NCBI RefSeq assembly: GCF_900103505.1
Contig: NZ_FNIA01000010.1
Span: 61,302-125,301, forward strand
DNA: 64,000 bases
Reading direction: 5' to 3'
DNA from: Haloarchaeobius iranensis
Lineage (GTDB): Archaea > Halobacteriota > Halobacteria > Halobacteriales > Natrialbaceae
Position 1 is the first letter of the stretch; each line of letters opens with the position of its first letter. Under the pieces are notes generated by a model. The model searched no databases and was not told where the DNA came from. It worked only from the letters and a program-made list of their open reading frames with translations. A program made the position numbers and the translations under genes. Of the stretch, positions 49,955-59,800 are shown piece after piece.

Positions 49955-50042
49955 CCCGACCGCCCGACTCGCGGGATTCGCGTTCCTCCTAGTCGTGCTC
50001 GTCGGCTCGCTCGTCTGGTTCGGAGGCGCGATGCTCGCATGA
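49947..50042 (+). CDS. 31-aa single-helix membrane peptide
   Basis: A GTG start at 49947 gives a 31-residue peptide, SDPTARLAGFAFLLVVLVG then SLVWFGGAMLA after the initiator. It is one transmembrane helix. It overlaps the preceding small gene by 8 nt and the spike-like gene by 4 nt (ATGA at 50039-50042). A virion micro-protein or a coupling device is possible. It is too short for family assignment. Confidence 0.5.
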   Translation: MSDPTARLAGFAFLLVVLVGSLVWFGGAMLA

Positions 50043-51652
50043 AAGCGCGGGTCATGGTCATGGCCGCGTTGCTGCTCTCGACAGCCCTCGTCGGGCCAGC
50101 GATGGCGGCCTCCGCGCCCGCGGCCGGCTCGACCGGAGCCGAGCCCGTCGACCGAACCACTGCCCAGCCCGAGCCCCCAGAGGACCCTGTCGGCGGCTGC
50201 AACGCCTCAGTCGCAGAGCGCGCGATGGACTTCGGCCTGAAGATCGCCGTTCCAGCCTACGCCGCCTACGACATCGCCGACTCCTCCGACGAGTGCAACG
50301 TCGGCGAAATCCTCCAGGGCAACAAAGAACAGGAAAAAGGTGACATCCACTCCGAGGCCGAGAAGATTCGAGCCAACCAGGAGGCGGCAGTCACCGGCGT
50401 CCACAACAGCCTGAACGACGCCCGCACTATCGCCTGGACCAAAGCCGAATGCGCGACGCTCGACGCGCTCGAAGCCAACGCGACGCAGGCTGAAACCCGC
50501 GTGCAGGCCCGTGCTGCCGTCGAAGACTACTACAGCCGGATGCTCCACAACTTCGTCCAGGAGCGCAACCAGCTCATGTACGAAATGAGCTACCTGCATC
50601 GGGTCCAGAACAGCGAGGACCTCGCCTCGAACGTCTCCGAATGGGAGTTCGACTGGGCCCGCAACGACATCTCCGTGCAGAACAGAAACCGAACTGCGAC
50701 CGAACGCCTGAACTACACGCTCCCGAACGGCTCGACCGTCGCTGTCGTCACGCCCGAATGGGTCGTTCACTACAACGACTTCGCCAACCCTGACGACATC
50801 ACAGTTCACTTCTGGTGGGATTCCTCGAGCCAACACCACCCAGACGGCTTCCGCTATCAGAGCCACTACAACGGCGATGTCGTCACCGCCTACAACTCCA
50901 CCAGAATCGACCAGATCGTCGACCGCATCGAAAGCCAGAACCAGCAGATGCTCGACAACCTGAACTACACCGTCAACGGCCTCTACGGCAGCTATCTCCG
51001 CGGCAACCTCAACATCTCCGACTACCGAAGCGTGCAGTGTACCGCCGACGAAGTCGGCCGCGGCGTCGAGGGCACCTACTACAGCATCTACGCCGTCACC
51101 GCACTCGCGAAAGCCGGTGCCGAAACGCCGAACCTCTCGACGACTGGCTCGATGACTATCGCCACGTCGCAGTTCAACTCCCACGTTAACAACAGCACCG
51201 AGGAGTTCACGGGGCTGCTCGTCGGCACGACCGCGCCTGACGGGGGCTGGCAGGTCGGCGAAACCTACGACCCCGCCACCATCAACGGGTCGGTGTCGTT
51301 CCACGTGTCGGACAGTAACCGGTCGTTCTACCTGACCGAGCCGTTCACGCTCGTCGGTGCCGAGGACGAGAGCGGCGGCGACATCTCGTCGGTGAACACG
51401 ACCCAGTACCAGTATCGCACCTCGAACTTCTCGGAGCTGGGCGACAAGCTCGACCGGCTCATCCAGCTCCGGATGGAGGAACAAGAAGAGATCGAGGAAG
51501 CAGCGAACCCCGGCGACGGTGGAACCATCGGCTGGCCCGGTCTCGGCGGCGCTGGCGGCCTCGCTCTCGGCGGCAGTCTCGCCACCCTCGCCATCGCCGC
51601 TATCCTCGTCGGCATCGGCGTGAAACTTTACATCGAGGTGATGACGCCGTGA
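50039..51652 (+). CDS. VP4/spike-like envelope protein
   Basis: A 537-aa protein with a Sec signal (about residues 1-24, ending AMA) and one C-terminal membrane helix (about 512-533, LALGGSLATLAIAAILVGIG) with a very short cytosolic tail. The ectodomain has many N-x-S/T sites, a helical segment before the anchor (ELGDKLDRLIQLRMEEQEEIEEA) and Gly-rich PGDGGTIGWPGLGG. This is the topology of pleolipovirus VP4 spikes, which mediate attachment and fusion. Its place between a VP3-like gene and the ATPase supports the call. No sequence-level motif for the family was available to me. Confidence 0.7.
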   Translation: MKARVMVMAALLLSTALVGPAMAASAPAAGSTGAEPVDRTTAQPEPPEDPVGGCNASVAERAMDFGLKIAVPAYAAYDIADSSDECNVGEILQGNKEQEKGDIHSEAEKIRANQEAAVTGVHNSLNDARTIAWTKAECATLDALEANATQAETRVQARAAVEDYYSRMLHNFVQERNQLMYEMSYLHRVQNSEDLASNVSEWEFDWARNDISVQNRNRTATERLNYTLPNGSTVAVVTPEWVVHYNDFANPDDITVHFWWDSSSQHHPDGFRYQSHYNGDVVTAYNSTRIDQIVDRIESQNQQMLDNLNYTVNGLYGSYLRGNLNISDYRSVQCTADEVGRGVEGTYYSIYAVTALAKAGAETPNLSTTGSMTIATSQFNSHVNNSTEEFTGLLVGTTAPDGGWQVGETYDPATINGSVSFHVSDSNRSFYLTEPFTLVGAEDESGGDISSVNTTQYQYRTSNFSELGDKLDRLIQLRMEEQEEIEEAANPGDGGTIGWPGLGGAGGLALGGSLATLAIAAILVGIGVKLYIEVMTP

Positions 51653-52236
51653 GAGCCGCGGCGGTCATGGTCATCGCGCTCGCGCTGGTCTCGGCTGGCG
51701 TCGCCCCTGGGGTAACCTCCGCACAAGACGGGGACAACGCCAGCACGACCACCGCGACGGCGGTGCCCGACAGCGGGAACGCCTCGACGATGCGCGCGGA
51801 TCTCGGCGCGGGCGTCACCCTCGTCGATCTGGAGAAGCAACCCGGCCAGATCGTGCTCGTGCTGCACGCCGAACAGCCCGCGACGATGCTGAACTGGCAG
51901 GACAGCATGGGCGCGATGAAAGCCGCCAACGAACGCGGCGGCGACGACCTCAGCGCGGTCGACATGGACGCCTACCAGTACCGAATCTGGCTCGACCGTG
52001 GCCGTCAGCGCGTCGTGCTCGACGTCGAGACCTGGCGCGGGGCCTCCACCATCAGCGTCTGGACGACCCAGAAACAGTTCGTCATCTCGACGGACCTGCC
52101 CTCGAGGAACCCGTTCGGCGCGACCTCGTCGACCGGCGGCTGGCTCGGCGGCTTCGGCGTCGCCGTCTGCATGGTGTCGCTCGCTGCATGGAAGCACAAG
52201 CGCAACCCGCCCCAGGGGGTGCGGGACCTTGAGTGA
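51649..52236 (+). CDS. Signal-peptide membrane protein of the provirus
   Basis: A 195-aa protein with a signal peptide (residues 1-25) and a C-terminal helix (about 162-182, LGGFGVAVCMVSLAAWKHK) followed by a basic tail, so the middle 130 residues face outward. The GTG start overlaps the spike-like stop by 4 nt. Pleolipoviruses have membrane proteins between the spike and ATPase genes, usually of unknown role. The ectodomain motif YQYRIWLDRGRQRVVLDV suggests a beta-rich fold. Confidence 0.68.
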   Translation: MRAAAVMVIALALVSAGVAPGVTSAQDGDNASTTTATAVPDSGNASTMRADLGAGVTLVDLEKQPGQIVLVLHAEQPATMLNWQDSMGAMKAANERGGDDLSAVDMDAYQYRIWLDRGRQRVVLDVETWRGASTISVWTTQKQFVISTDLPSRNPFGATSSTGGWLGGFGVAVCMVSLAAWKHKRNPPQGVRDLE

Positions 52237-53062
52237 CCGCTACCGCCCCACCTTCGCCAGCCGGTGGGACTACGCCTTCTACCTGCTCGCCGAGTACAAA
52301 GTCCCCATCACCCTGACCGTGCTCGCGGTCGGTGTGTGGGCCGCGTGGGCCGTCGAGACCGTGCCCTCGCCACCGCCGGCACTCGTGAACTTTGCCGCGC
52401 CCGTCGCCATCCTCGCCATCCCGGCCTACGCGGTCGGGGACCGGCTGGCGAAGTGGCTCGATCCCCACGAGTGGATCAAGGTCGGTGTCGCCGACCCCGG
52501 TACGGTCGACGGGGACAACTTCGAGCACAGTACCTACGACGGGAAGGGCGTCGCGCCCGATCTCTGGCAGGAGAAAACCGTCACGGGCTACCGGCCGCTC
52601 CGGCCCGACGATGGGACGTTCGACGCCGTCGTGACCGCCTTCGAGTACTACGACGACATCGACGAACTCGAAGTCCGCGGCTGCGAACAGGCGGAACTCG
52701 AACCGTCCGAGGCGTGGGAGTCGGCGACCCGCGTCGATGAGATCTACGAGCACCACCACCGGGTGAAGCGAGCCTACAGTCAGCTCAAGTCCACGGTCCA
52801 CAGCTACGCGACGCAGGTTCACGACGCGACGCTGCTACTGGCGGCAGCCGAAGACGAGAAAGCGAATGTCGCGCCGGAGGTAGAGATTCAGGAACTCATC
52901 GACGAGATGGAGCGCGAAGTCGAAGATCTACCCGAAGCCCCTGCCCCGGACGACGACGGCCAGTGGCTCCGCGAAGCCAAGGGCGACCTCGGCGATCTGG
53001 ACCCGCTCGATGACCATGACCAGATGACCGACGCCGTCGCCGACGGTGGTGAGAATCCGTGA
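52229..53062 (+). CDS. Two-helix membrane protein of the provirus
   Basis: A 277-aa protein. The likely start is TTG 52229, overlapping the previous stop by 8 nt and giving (M)SDRYRPTFASRWDYAF. No ATG exists before the first helix. Two membrane helices (about 25-45 and 52-72) are followed by a long cytosolic region ending in a coiled coil (EIQELIDEMEREVEDL) and an acidic tail. It overlaps the ATPase gene by 4 nt. Its place and topology match the ORF preceding the VP8-like ATPase in pleolipoviruses. Confidence 0.68.
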   Translation: MSDRYRPTFASRWDYAFYLLAEYKVPITLTVLAVGVWAAWAVETVPSPPPALVNFAAPVAILAIPAYAVGDRLAKWLDPHEWIKVGVADPGTVDGDNFEHSTYDGKGVAPDLWQEKTVTGYRPLRPDDGTFDAVVTAFEYYDDIDELEVRGCEQAELEPSEAWESATRVDEIYEHHHRVKRAYSQLKSTVHSYATQVHDATLLLAAAEDEKANVAPEVEIQELIDEMEREVEDLPEAPAPDDDGQWLREAKGDLGDLDPLDDHDQMTDAVADGGENP

Positions 53063-54267
53063 GCCACGACGAGGGCGGCTCCGGCGAGTGGGCGAGCAGT
53101 GAGGCGAAGGACTGGAAGGACGGCCGTCACAAGCGCGAGAACAGCCACGTCCTCCCCCACGCTGGCGAAGTCGGAGACACGAAGACCCGGCAGGCACTCA
53201 CCGCGCTGCACGGCGTCTACGAGCGCGCATACAAGCGCGGCTGGATCGACGGGGACTGGCCCGACAGCGTCACCGAACTATCGACGTACCGGCGGTGGCG
53301 GGGCACCCAGCAGACCGAGGCGTTCGCCCGCGCGGTCGACCAGGGCGACGCGGTCGATCTCCGGCAACAGGTCGGCAGTCAGAACGACGAGATCGACGTT
53401 TCGGGCTGGCGGGACATCGAGCACATCCGCGAGATAGCCGTCCAGCGCCACCTGCGACTCTACATCTACGGCGAACCCGGCACCGGCAAGACCCGGTCGG
53501 GCTCGCTCGTCGCCCGCCACTGGGTCGAGGAGCGCGTCGAGGAAGGCCACCAAGACGCCATCGTACTCACCAACATCCGGACGCTGGCCGACGAAAGCAA
53601 CCGCGTGCGCTGGGTATCCAACTGGGCACAGTTGAAAGACGTGATGCACTCCGAGATGGATGACATTCTCGCCGAGAACACCCGACCCGTGCTGTTCCTG
53701 TTCGACGAAGCGTCCTCGCAGGCGGCAGGTCGGGGCAAGCAGGGCCACGAGGCGAGTACGAAGCTCGCGACACTGGTCTACAAGATTCGGAAGTTCGCCG
53801 GGGCTATCGTCATCATCGGCCACGACGGGAAAGACCTCCACCCCGCCGTTCGGGAGCTGTGTACGGTGTGCGAGAAGGAGTCGAAGAAGGTCGCACGATT
53901 CTACGAGACGGTCAAGAACCGGGACGGTGTCGGCCCGCTCACGCCGACCATCACCGGCTGGCCAGACTCGATGTGGCAGCCCAACGACAAGGACCCCGCG
54001 CCGTGGTCGTGGGACGACGGTCAAGACGGTGAATCGAGCGAATCCGAGTCGCACATCTCCCGAGAAGACGCATATCGGGAGTTGGCGATTTGGACTGTCG
54101 TCGAGGAAAGAACTGGGAATCCCGACGATCCACCATCGTTCGAAGAAATCGCCCAAAACCGGCTGAACGGTCTGTATTCGGGCGAATGGTGCCGCCAGCG
54201 GTGGAACGAATACGACGACGGCCAGCACGCAGACACGGTTGCCACCGTGCAAGAGGCAATCGCATGA
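53059..54267 (+). CDS. VP8-like P-loop ATPase of the provirus
   Basis: A 402-aa protein with Walker A GEPGTGKT (residues 138-145) and Walker B VLFLFDE (211-217), followed by IVIIGHDGKDLHP, a sensor-like strand. The N-terminal 110 residues are charged and helical. It starts with GTG 53059 in a 4-nt overlap. Pleolipoviruses encode a putative ATPase (VP8) at this place that may work in assembly or DNA packaging. A HerA/FtsK relation is not obvious from the motifs. Confidence 0.78.
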   Translation: MSHDEGGSGEWASSEAKDWKDGRHKRENSHVLPHAGEVGDTKTRQALTALHGVYERAYKRGWIDGDWPDSVTELSTYRRWRGTQQTEAFARAVDQGDAVDLRQQVGSQNDEIDVSGWRDIEHIREIAVQRHLRLYIYGEPGTGKTRSGSLVARHWVEERVEEGHQDAIVLTNIRTLADESNRVRWVSNWAQLKDVMHSEMDDILAENTRPVLFLFDEASSQAAGRGKQGHEASTKLATLVYKIRKFAGAIVIIGHDGKDLHPAVRELCTVCEKESKKVARFYETVKNRDGVGPLTPTITGWPDSMWQPNDKDPAPWSWDDGQDGESSESESHISREDAYRELAIWTVVEERTGNPDDPPSFEEIAQNRLNGLYSGEWCRQRWNEYDDGQHADTVATVQEAIA

Positions 54268-54425
54268 TGGGACGAACTCAGCCGCCAACCAACAACAACA
54301 ATCTCCCCGACGTGGTCATACGTGCGGGCCCGCTCTCGCTTCGCGTCGAGCGTGACCATGACCGCGCGCGGCCCCGGCGGCTCGGCGATATATATCAGTC
54401 GCGCCCGCGAGGTGCGTTCGCGTGA
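54264..54425 (+). CDS. 53-aa proviral protein, function unknown
   Basis: Runs from the ATG overlapping the ATPase stop (ATGA, 54264-54267) to a TGA that overlaps the next gene's GTG (54422-54425). The product begins MMGRTQPPTNNNNLPDVV and ends QSRPRGAFA. It is basic and Asn/Arg-rich. Coupling at both ends supports translation. It might bind nucleic acid. Confidence 0.5.
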   Translation: MMGRTQPPTNNNNLPDVVIRAGPLSLRVERDHDRARPRRLGDIYQSRPRGAFA

Positions 54426-54799
54426 GTCGGTCGAGCAACGCGAGCCGGTACGGGTCGCTCGCGGAGAAGCACCTCGCCGACGAGCGAGGGCTGGTGCTCG
54501 ACGGCCAGCACACGAGCTGGTGCGATGCCCGCTTCCAGAACGGAACGCCGGTCGAGATCAAGAGCGCGATGGTCTCGACCGGCTACTTCCAGATCTACCG
54601 CAAGTACCACGAGAAGCTACGGGACGCGGGCGGCTGGTATGGATTCGTCGTTTACCGCGAGCACGGTGACCGTATCCGGGTGCTCAAAACAAGGATAACA
54701 CGGCCGGAGCGGCTACCACTTCGGTCACTGTGGTCGCCCACTGGGGGGCATAGAAATAGTAAGAAAGCAAAAATATATCTTGATAGCATCTTCAAATAG
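54422..54799 (+). CDS. PD-(D/E)XK-like nuclease or resolvase of the provirus
   Basis: A 125-aa protein starting at GTG 54422. An N-terminal helix SRYGSLAEKHLADERGL is followed by WCDARFQNGTPVEIKSAM, where the Asp and ExK positions fit the PD-(D/E)XK nuclease core, and then YGFVVYREHGDRIRVLK. Small RecB/Hjc-like nucleases of this size resolve or trim DNA. Base composition falls sharply in the last 20-25 codons (from about 54735), where the low-GC block begins. The C-terminal AKIYLDSIF could be native or contributed by the joined DNA. Confidence 0.65.
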   Translation: MSRSSNASRYGSLAEKHLADERGLVLDGQHTSWCDARFQNGTPVEIKSAMVSTGYFQIYRKYHEKLRDAGGWYGFVVYREHGDRIRVLKTRITRPERLPLRSLWSPTGGHRNSKKAKIYLDSIFK

Positions 54800-54836
54800 A
54801 AACAGAGCCGTAAAGATAGTATAAAAATATCTTAGC

Positions 54837-55484
54837 TTATAACAGTGGGTATGTCCACCGAATAGTAACTAATTCCTGTCGATTTCCCCCCTTTTGTTTC
54901 GGAACCATCGTTTCTTCAGTTAAAATATAGCAGGGGATGCTCGTTTGTAGTTGAAAGTCCTTCCCCTCACTCACTGGTTCAGTAGTAGGATACGGCAACT
55001 GCAGCTCGTGTGAACGCCCTAATTCCATGAAGAATTTTGCGTACCAAGTGTCATCTGCATTAACGCTGTGACGGTAGATGTTACCAGCCTCATCGAGAAT
55101 TTCTTTAAATTCTTCTACTACTTGGACACACTGAGGACCGGTCACCTCATTCAATAATTCGGGGTCTGTGCTGGGTGATATACGAATAAATTCAACGTGA
55201 CAACTGGTGTCCTCATTATCCACAGGCGGAGGCTCATAATCGCCTGGTGCACGAATGTCGAACTTTGATTGGTCACCGAGGGCGCTCTTTACTACCTCCT
55301 TTACTCTGTCAATCCCCCTTCCATCATCAAGCGTGATGAGTATTGGGAATAAATTCGATAGGGTATCAATTTGGTATCCGTATTTTAGATACTGTATTCT
55401 TAGACCCTCAACCCTAGTTTCTCCCGCAGTGATTTCTGGAGTAGACCCTAAATACACCTCGTCAACGTCAACTTCGTCACTCAT
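54837..55484 (-). CDS. Third-partner protein of the low-GC ATPase operon
   Basis: A 215-aa soluble acidic protein, the last gene of a four-gene minus-strand operon. It overlaps the coiled-coil gene upstream by 8 nt. The N-terminal half contains IQYLKYGYQIDTLSNLFPILITL and the C-terminal half LQLPYPTTEP and a terminal beta-strand VTIRWTYPLL. No catalytic or nucleic-acid motif was recognised. Its short size and position suggest a structural or adaptor subunit of a complex with the ATPase, which is inference. Confidence 0.65.
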   Translation of the reverse strand: MSDEVDVDEVYLGSTPEITAGETRVEGLRIQYLKYGYQIDTLSNLFPILITLDDGRGIDRVKEVVKSALGDQSKFDIRAPGDYEPPPVDNEDTSCHVEFIRISPSTDPELLNEVTGPQCVQVVEEFKEILDEAGNIYRHSVNADDTWYAKFFMELGRSHELQLPYPTTEPVSEGKDFQLQTSIPCYILTEETMVPKQKGGNRQELVTIRWTYPLL

Positions 55485-56820
55485 CCATCACGACCTTTAT
55501 GTCGACGATATCCATCAACTCAGCGAGCGCATCCAACTCGGATTCAGAGATGGAATACATATTACTTTCTGAAAGTGAGTGGAATAAGTCTTGAGCATCC
55601 TCACTAATATGTTCCAAAATTTGGTCTTCATTTTCTGAAATCCAGGATTCTGCTTGGATCAATGCGCTGTACAATCTTGGAAGATTTTCCTCAGCTGGAA
55701 GCTCAGTCTGCATACAACTTTGGACTTTATCAGGTGGGTCTTCCTGCAACAAGTCTTGGTAAGTAGAAAGAATCGGTTGTTTAGTAGACCATCTTTCGTC
55801 TACCACATCTTTCCAAATAGATAACTGATTGACAGCATATTGTACCGAATCCTGAAGCTGATCTAAATCGTCCGGAGGAGATCCACGCCATTCTTCAACG
55901 GTATTCATAAATTCAACATCCTTCTCTCTGAAGTCAATCATCGTAGATAAGGATTGAATATGAGATAAGGAATCATTCTCCTTTGAAATAGAAGTCACTC
56001 CATTTTTTATGTCAGTAAATACGATAGAAGGCCGTTTAAACACCTCGTCACGCCGATTAAGAAGCTCACCCTGTATTGCGTTTTCCAATGGCACTATCTC
56101 AGGTATTGTCTGAACCTCTTCGTCAATGAGTTCGAAATATTCGACAAACTCAAGTTCCGTTTCAGAATTGAGTAAAGAAATCGAGGTGTTAATCATCTCT
56201 ACTTCTTCGGGTATCCAAGACCTTTCGCTAAACTCCTCAGCAATGGAATCCAATTCCTTTTGCCTGCTATGCAGTTTATCGATTTGAGAATTTATATCAG
56301 CGGGCGAAGTCACGTTGGTGGGGTTTTCAGAGAGATCATCCACAAGGGCCTCGATAACATATTGGTTAAGATCATCTATTTTTCCAAGTACATCGTTGAT
56401 TTCTCTGAGAGCTCCCTCAGGGTTGGATTCAGCTGAAGCGCGTATTTTTCCTCTTATCTCATTTCTATCTTCATCAGAGACCTCAATGCCCACTTCCTCA
56501 TAAAATTTTATATAATTTTCCTGAACAGAGCTTATAAGTGGGTTCTCAAATGCCGTCTTTAAATCAGATCTTGTATTCAGGACGCCAACAGGAGACGTGG
56601 AATCAGTTACTACTTCAATAATATTAGCTAGTGATAAATCAAATCCTTGTCGTTTTCCATCGGGCAGATTCGAGTATCTGTCGTCAATTGATTTTATTTC
56701 GTTCTGATACTCTTCTAGCTGGCCGGAGATTGTATCCCAGTCTGAATGAGCGGTAGTCAACTTAGATCCAAGCTTAGTGAATAGCTCTTCACGCTTTTCT
56801 TCCATCTCCTTCTGATTCAT
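55477..56820 (-). CDS. Coiled-coil protein of the low-GC ATPase operon
   Basis: A 447-aa protein that is mostly alpha-helical with heptad-like stretches: KREELFTKLGSKLTTAHSD, DTISGQLEEYQNEIKSIDD and EVEMINTSISLLNSETELEF. No Cys or enzymatic motif stands out. It overlaps the ATPase stop by 4 nt (ATGA) and the following 215-aa gene by 8 nt, so stoichiometric production with the ATPase is likely. Coiled coils occur in SMC-like and effector-scaffold proteins of defence systems, but there is no ABC or hinge motif. Function is unknown. Confidence 0.68.
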   Translation of the reverse strand: MNQKEMEEKREELFTKLGSKLTTAHSDWDTISGQLEEYQNEIKSIDDRYSNLPDGKRQGFDLSLANIIEVVTDSTSPVGVLNTRSDLKTAFENPLISSVQENYIKFYEEVGIEVSDEDRNEIRGKIRASAESNPEGALREINDVLGKIDDLNQYVIEALVDDLSENPTNVTSPADINSQIDKLHSRQKELDSIAEEFSERSWIPEEVEMINTSISLLNSETELEFVEYFELIDEEVQTIPEIVPLENAIQGELLNRRDEVFKRPSIVFTDIKNGVTSISKENDSLSHIQSLSTMIDFREKDVEFMNTVEEWRGSPPDDLDQLQDSVQYAVNQLSIWKDVVDERWSTKQPILSTYQDLLQEDPPDKVQSCMQTELPAEENLPRLYSALIQAESWISENEDQILEHISEDAQDLFHSLSESNMYSISESELDALAELMDIVDIKVVMDE

Positions 56821-59800
56821 GCTTGACCACCTGAAGTCAGTTCAGCGAGCTCAAATAGCAGATCTTTTACTGCATCAGCATTGTTTTCTGCGTGGTTAGC
56901 TCGTCGTTCAATCTGATTCGTCCGCTTATTCATTTGAGACAATTGCTTTAAGTCGGAATGAACAATTTCATCAAGATTACCGAGGAGCTCGGCGCGTTCG
57001 ACTGGTACCTCTGAAGAATTCAACCGAGTCGGATAATCAAAGATAATCCGACCCAATTCATCAATTATCGATTGTAACTCAGACTGATCAACTTGTGTCT
57101 GTTCAAGGAGTGAAGTCGAATTCACCCACGTTCGAAGAGAGCTATATTCATCTTTTAGCTCGTTTACGTTAGAGTATAAATCAATCTCACCCAAATGGTC
57201 CTGGAATCCTTCAATTACACCTTGCATGACGTCTTTGTACCGGTCTGTGACACTCCAGAGCACAACCACTGCCGCAGCAAGTTGTGGATGGTCTTCTACC
57301 TCACCAGCAAGTTCACTAAGACCCTCATATACATTCTGCAAGTTTTCGCGATACGAGGTAATATTTGACTCTTGAATCCTAATATTCTCAATATCCACGA
57401 AGTCAGATGGAGGCTGAAGCTTCTTATTGAGAAACTCTATTTGCTCAGTTACATCATCTATTCTGGAATCTAATCTGCTAAGTTCATTCTGTAGATCCTC
57501 AAGATCATCCAAGAATAGATTAATATCCTGCTTCAGCGCCCATTCAAGAAGTAAACCACGAAAGAGATCCTCTGTTTGGCTTTTATCAGTCGAAATACCA
57601 GTTAGCACTGCCAATTCTTTCTCTTCCGAGTATGTATCTTTATTAATATGGGCTAATCTCTCGTACACCTCCTGTGGACCCTCATTATTTAAATCTGACA
57701 GAAATGAGAGTGCCCGCTGTAGCCGTAATACAGGACGACGTAGTTTACCATCCTCAGTCATATATTTCGAACGGACGTTCCTCACGCGCTCATGGATGCC
57801 CTCATTGTTTCCCTCGAATACACGGTTAAAGAAGTATACTGAACGGAACCAGTTTGTATCTGGTGCAAAGTTTTGATTATAAGCCTGCTCTAAATTGGAA
57901 ATCAGTTGTTGGTGGGGGACGTTTCGGTCAATTGTACGTTCAGCAAATACCAGACCGTATTCTAACCCATGTTTTGGTGAGTCACTCGAACTGCTGGTTC
58001 CATAATATGGTAGGCGGTTGTCTAGATCGGAGTCCTGCCAAATGAGTCCCCCTGACTCTTCTAGGGTAAATGCACTTGTGAACGAAGTTTTTGCGCTTCT
58101 AGCCGTTTGATTACCGATACGTTCAAGATCGGCGAATAAAGCATTTATTGTGTTTCTCTTCTGGTCGTCTCCAGTCTGGGGAATCACTGTATCCTCAATA
58201 AGTTCAGCGCCAAGAACGCCACTATGATTTTGTACTTGTAGGTAATTATCTAATTGAAGAATAAAGTCCCAAAGTCTTTTTCCACCCACCTTCTCTAGAG
58301 TGACTAATTTGTGGCCAATAAGACCTTCAACAAAATTCGGTGTTTGAGCTGTGAAATAGTCGTCACTATCCGGGCATAGAATCACAGTTGTCTCTGTTAC
58401 ATCGGATTTGGCTGAGAGCTGATCGAAAACCGATTGAAGTGCTGTGTCAGTAGGGCAAAGCCATACTCTCAGACCTCCCCCAGTGAAGGAAATATCCGGG
58501 TCAAACTCGATCGGTTCAGAGTTCTCTTTTCGTAAATCTTCAGTACTCGCAGCTGTTAATTCGCCTGGATTTAGTGCAAGCGGGGGATATGCTTCCCGAA
58601 TGACTTCGGGATTCACTGTCCAAACCTCCAAGTCGTAGTCGCTGACTTTTTCGAGAGGATCGTAGAGGTTCGCCCAAGTATTTGTCAGATTTGGTATCGA
58701 GACATCACTTAAGATTTGAGTGGCGTCCTTACGGGTGTCGCCGCGCTTCTCAAACGAGGAAATGAAATCAGATACAGTATTAATCAAACCTTCCATATGC
58801 TCCTCCCTGGAGAAAGCACTAGATGGGAGAAACATAGTCTCCAACTCGTCATCTTCGTATAACCAGCCAGAGGGAGGTGAAAGACCTTCTAATACATTCT
58901 GAAGATTATTGCTAATTACATCAATCACATCGCGATTAAGCGATTGGTTTTCGCGAATTGCGTTTAGTATGGTGCTATGGGCTTTTGATACTGGGATTAT
59001 AGTAGGGTTTCCTCTAATCACCCAATCCTCGTATAGTGGCTCCTCGAACAGAACAGTACGTTTGGCATCAGTCAGGTTTTCAGCAGGAACACCAGCGTCC
59101 GCCCAAACCGAAGCTATTGCATCAGCTCCATAGTACGAATGACTGGACACCTCACTAAACCATTGAAGGAATTCATCTTCACCCCACTCGTCAATATCAG
59201 GTAAATCGCTACTATGATTCGATATCCAGCCAGCTCGTCCACGCGCTAACCACCAGACACCGTTGGTAAGGGTTGTGGGTCGGTTATTCTCATTCAGTTG
59301 GGTCCAAACCGTGCTTGGTTCAGTAATCGGTATACGAGCCTCAGTAAACCTACGCCGATCTGCTTCGCCAATCAGCTCATAAGCCGAAACTAACCCAAAA
59401 CTCCAGACTTGAAAAACATCTGTTAGTCCATCCAAAATATCTCGGAGAGGATTCTCATCGTCTACGCCTAAATAGTCATCCAGTTTCTCATATTTTTGCT
59501 CTACTTCATCAATCAAAAGAATTCTTTTATCAGCTACGGTGTCTGACTGATCGATAAATGATTCGTAGAACTCATTTTTCCGTTCTGTGGTCCTAAATTC
59601 CGGAAGCCACTCTGAATCATCTCCCGATATAATCTTATCGGTCTCTTCTTCAATTTTTTCTTCTAACCAACTAGTAATCGGCTGCTCGCTGGACTCATGT
59701 GCGTCCAGAATCGTTTTCAAATCCGTATAAAGAGCAGGCAAACCCTTCGTCCATCCACGCCGACAGACCTCATACAAATACTGAGTCTTTCCAGCGCCGT

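Larger units (their letters stand above)
46477..54799. mobile_element. Pleolipovirus-like provirus core (SNJ2-like layout)
   Basis: A tyrosine integrase pointing outward, two small regulators and then a tightly overlapping plus-strand set in pleolipovirus order: four-TM protein (VP3-like), large signal-peptide protein with C-terminal anchor (VP4/spike-like), second anchored protein, two-TM protein and a P-loop ATPase (VP8-like). Each neighbour overlaps by 4-8 nt. Assignment rests on gene order, sizes and topology, not on sequence search. A low-GC cargo gene sits inside it, and a larger low-GC block follows. The right attachment site was not found, so the whole element may extend past the window. 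Confidence 0.72.
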
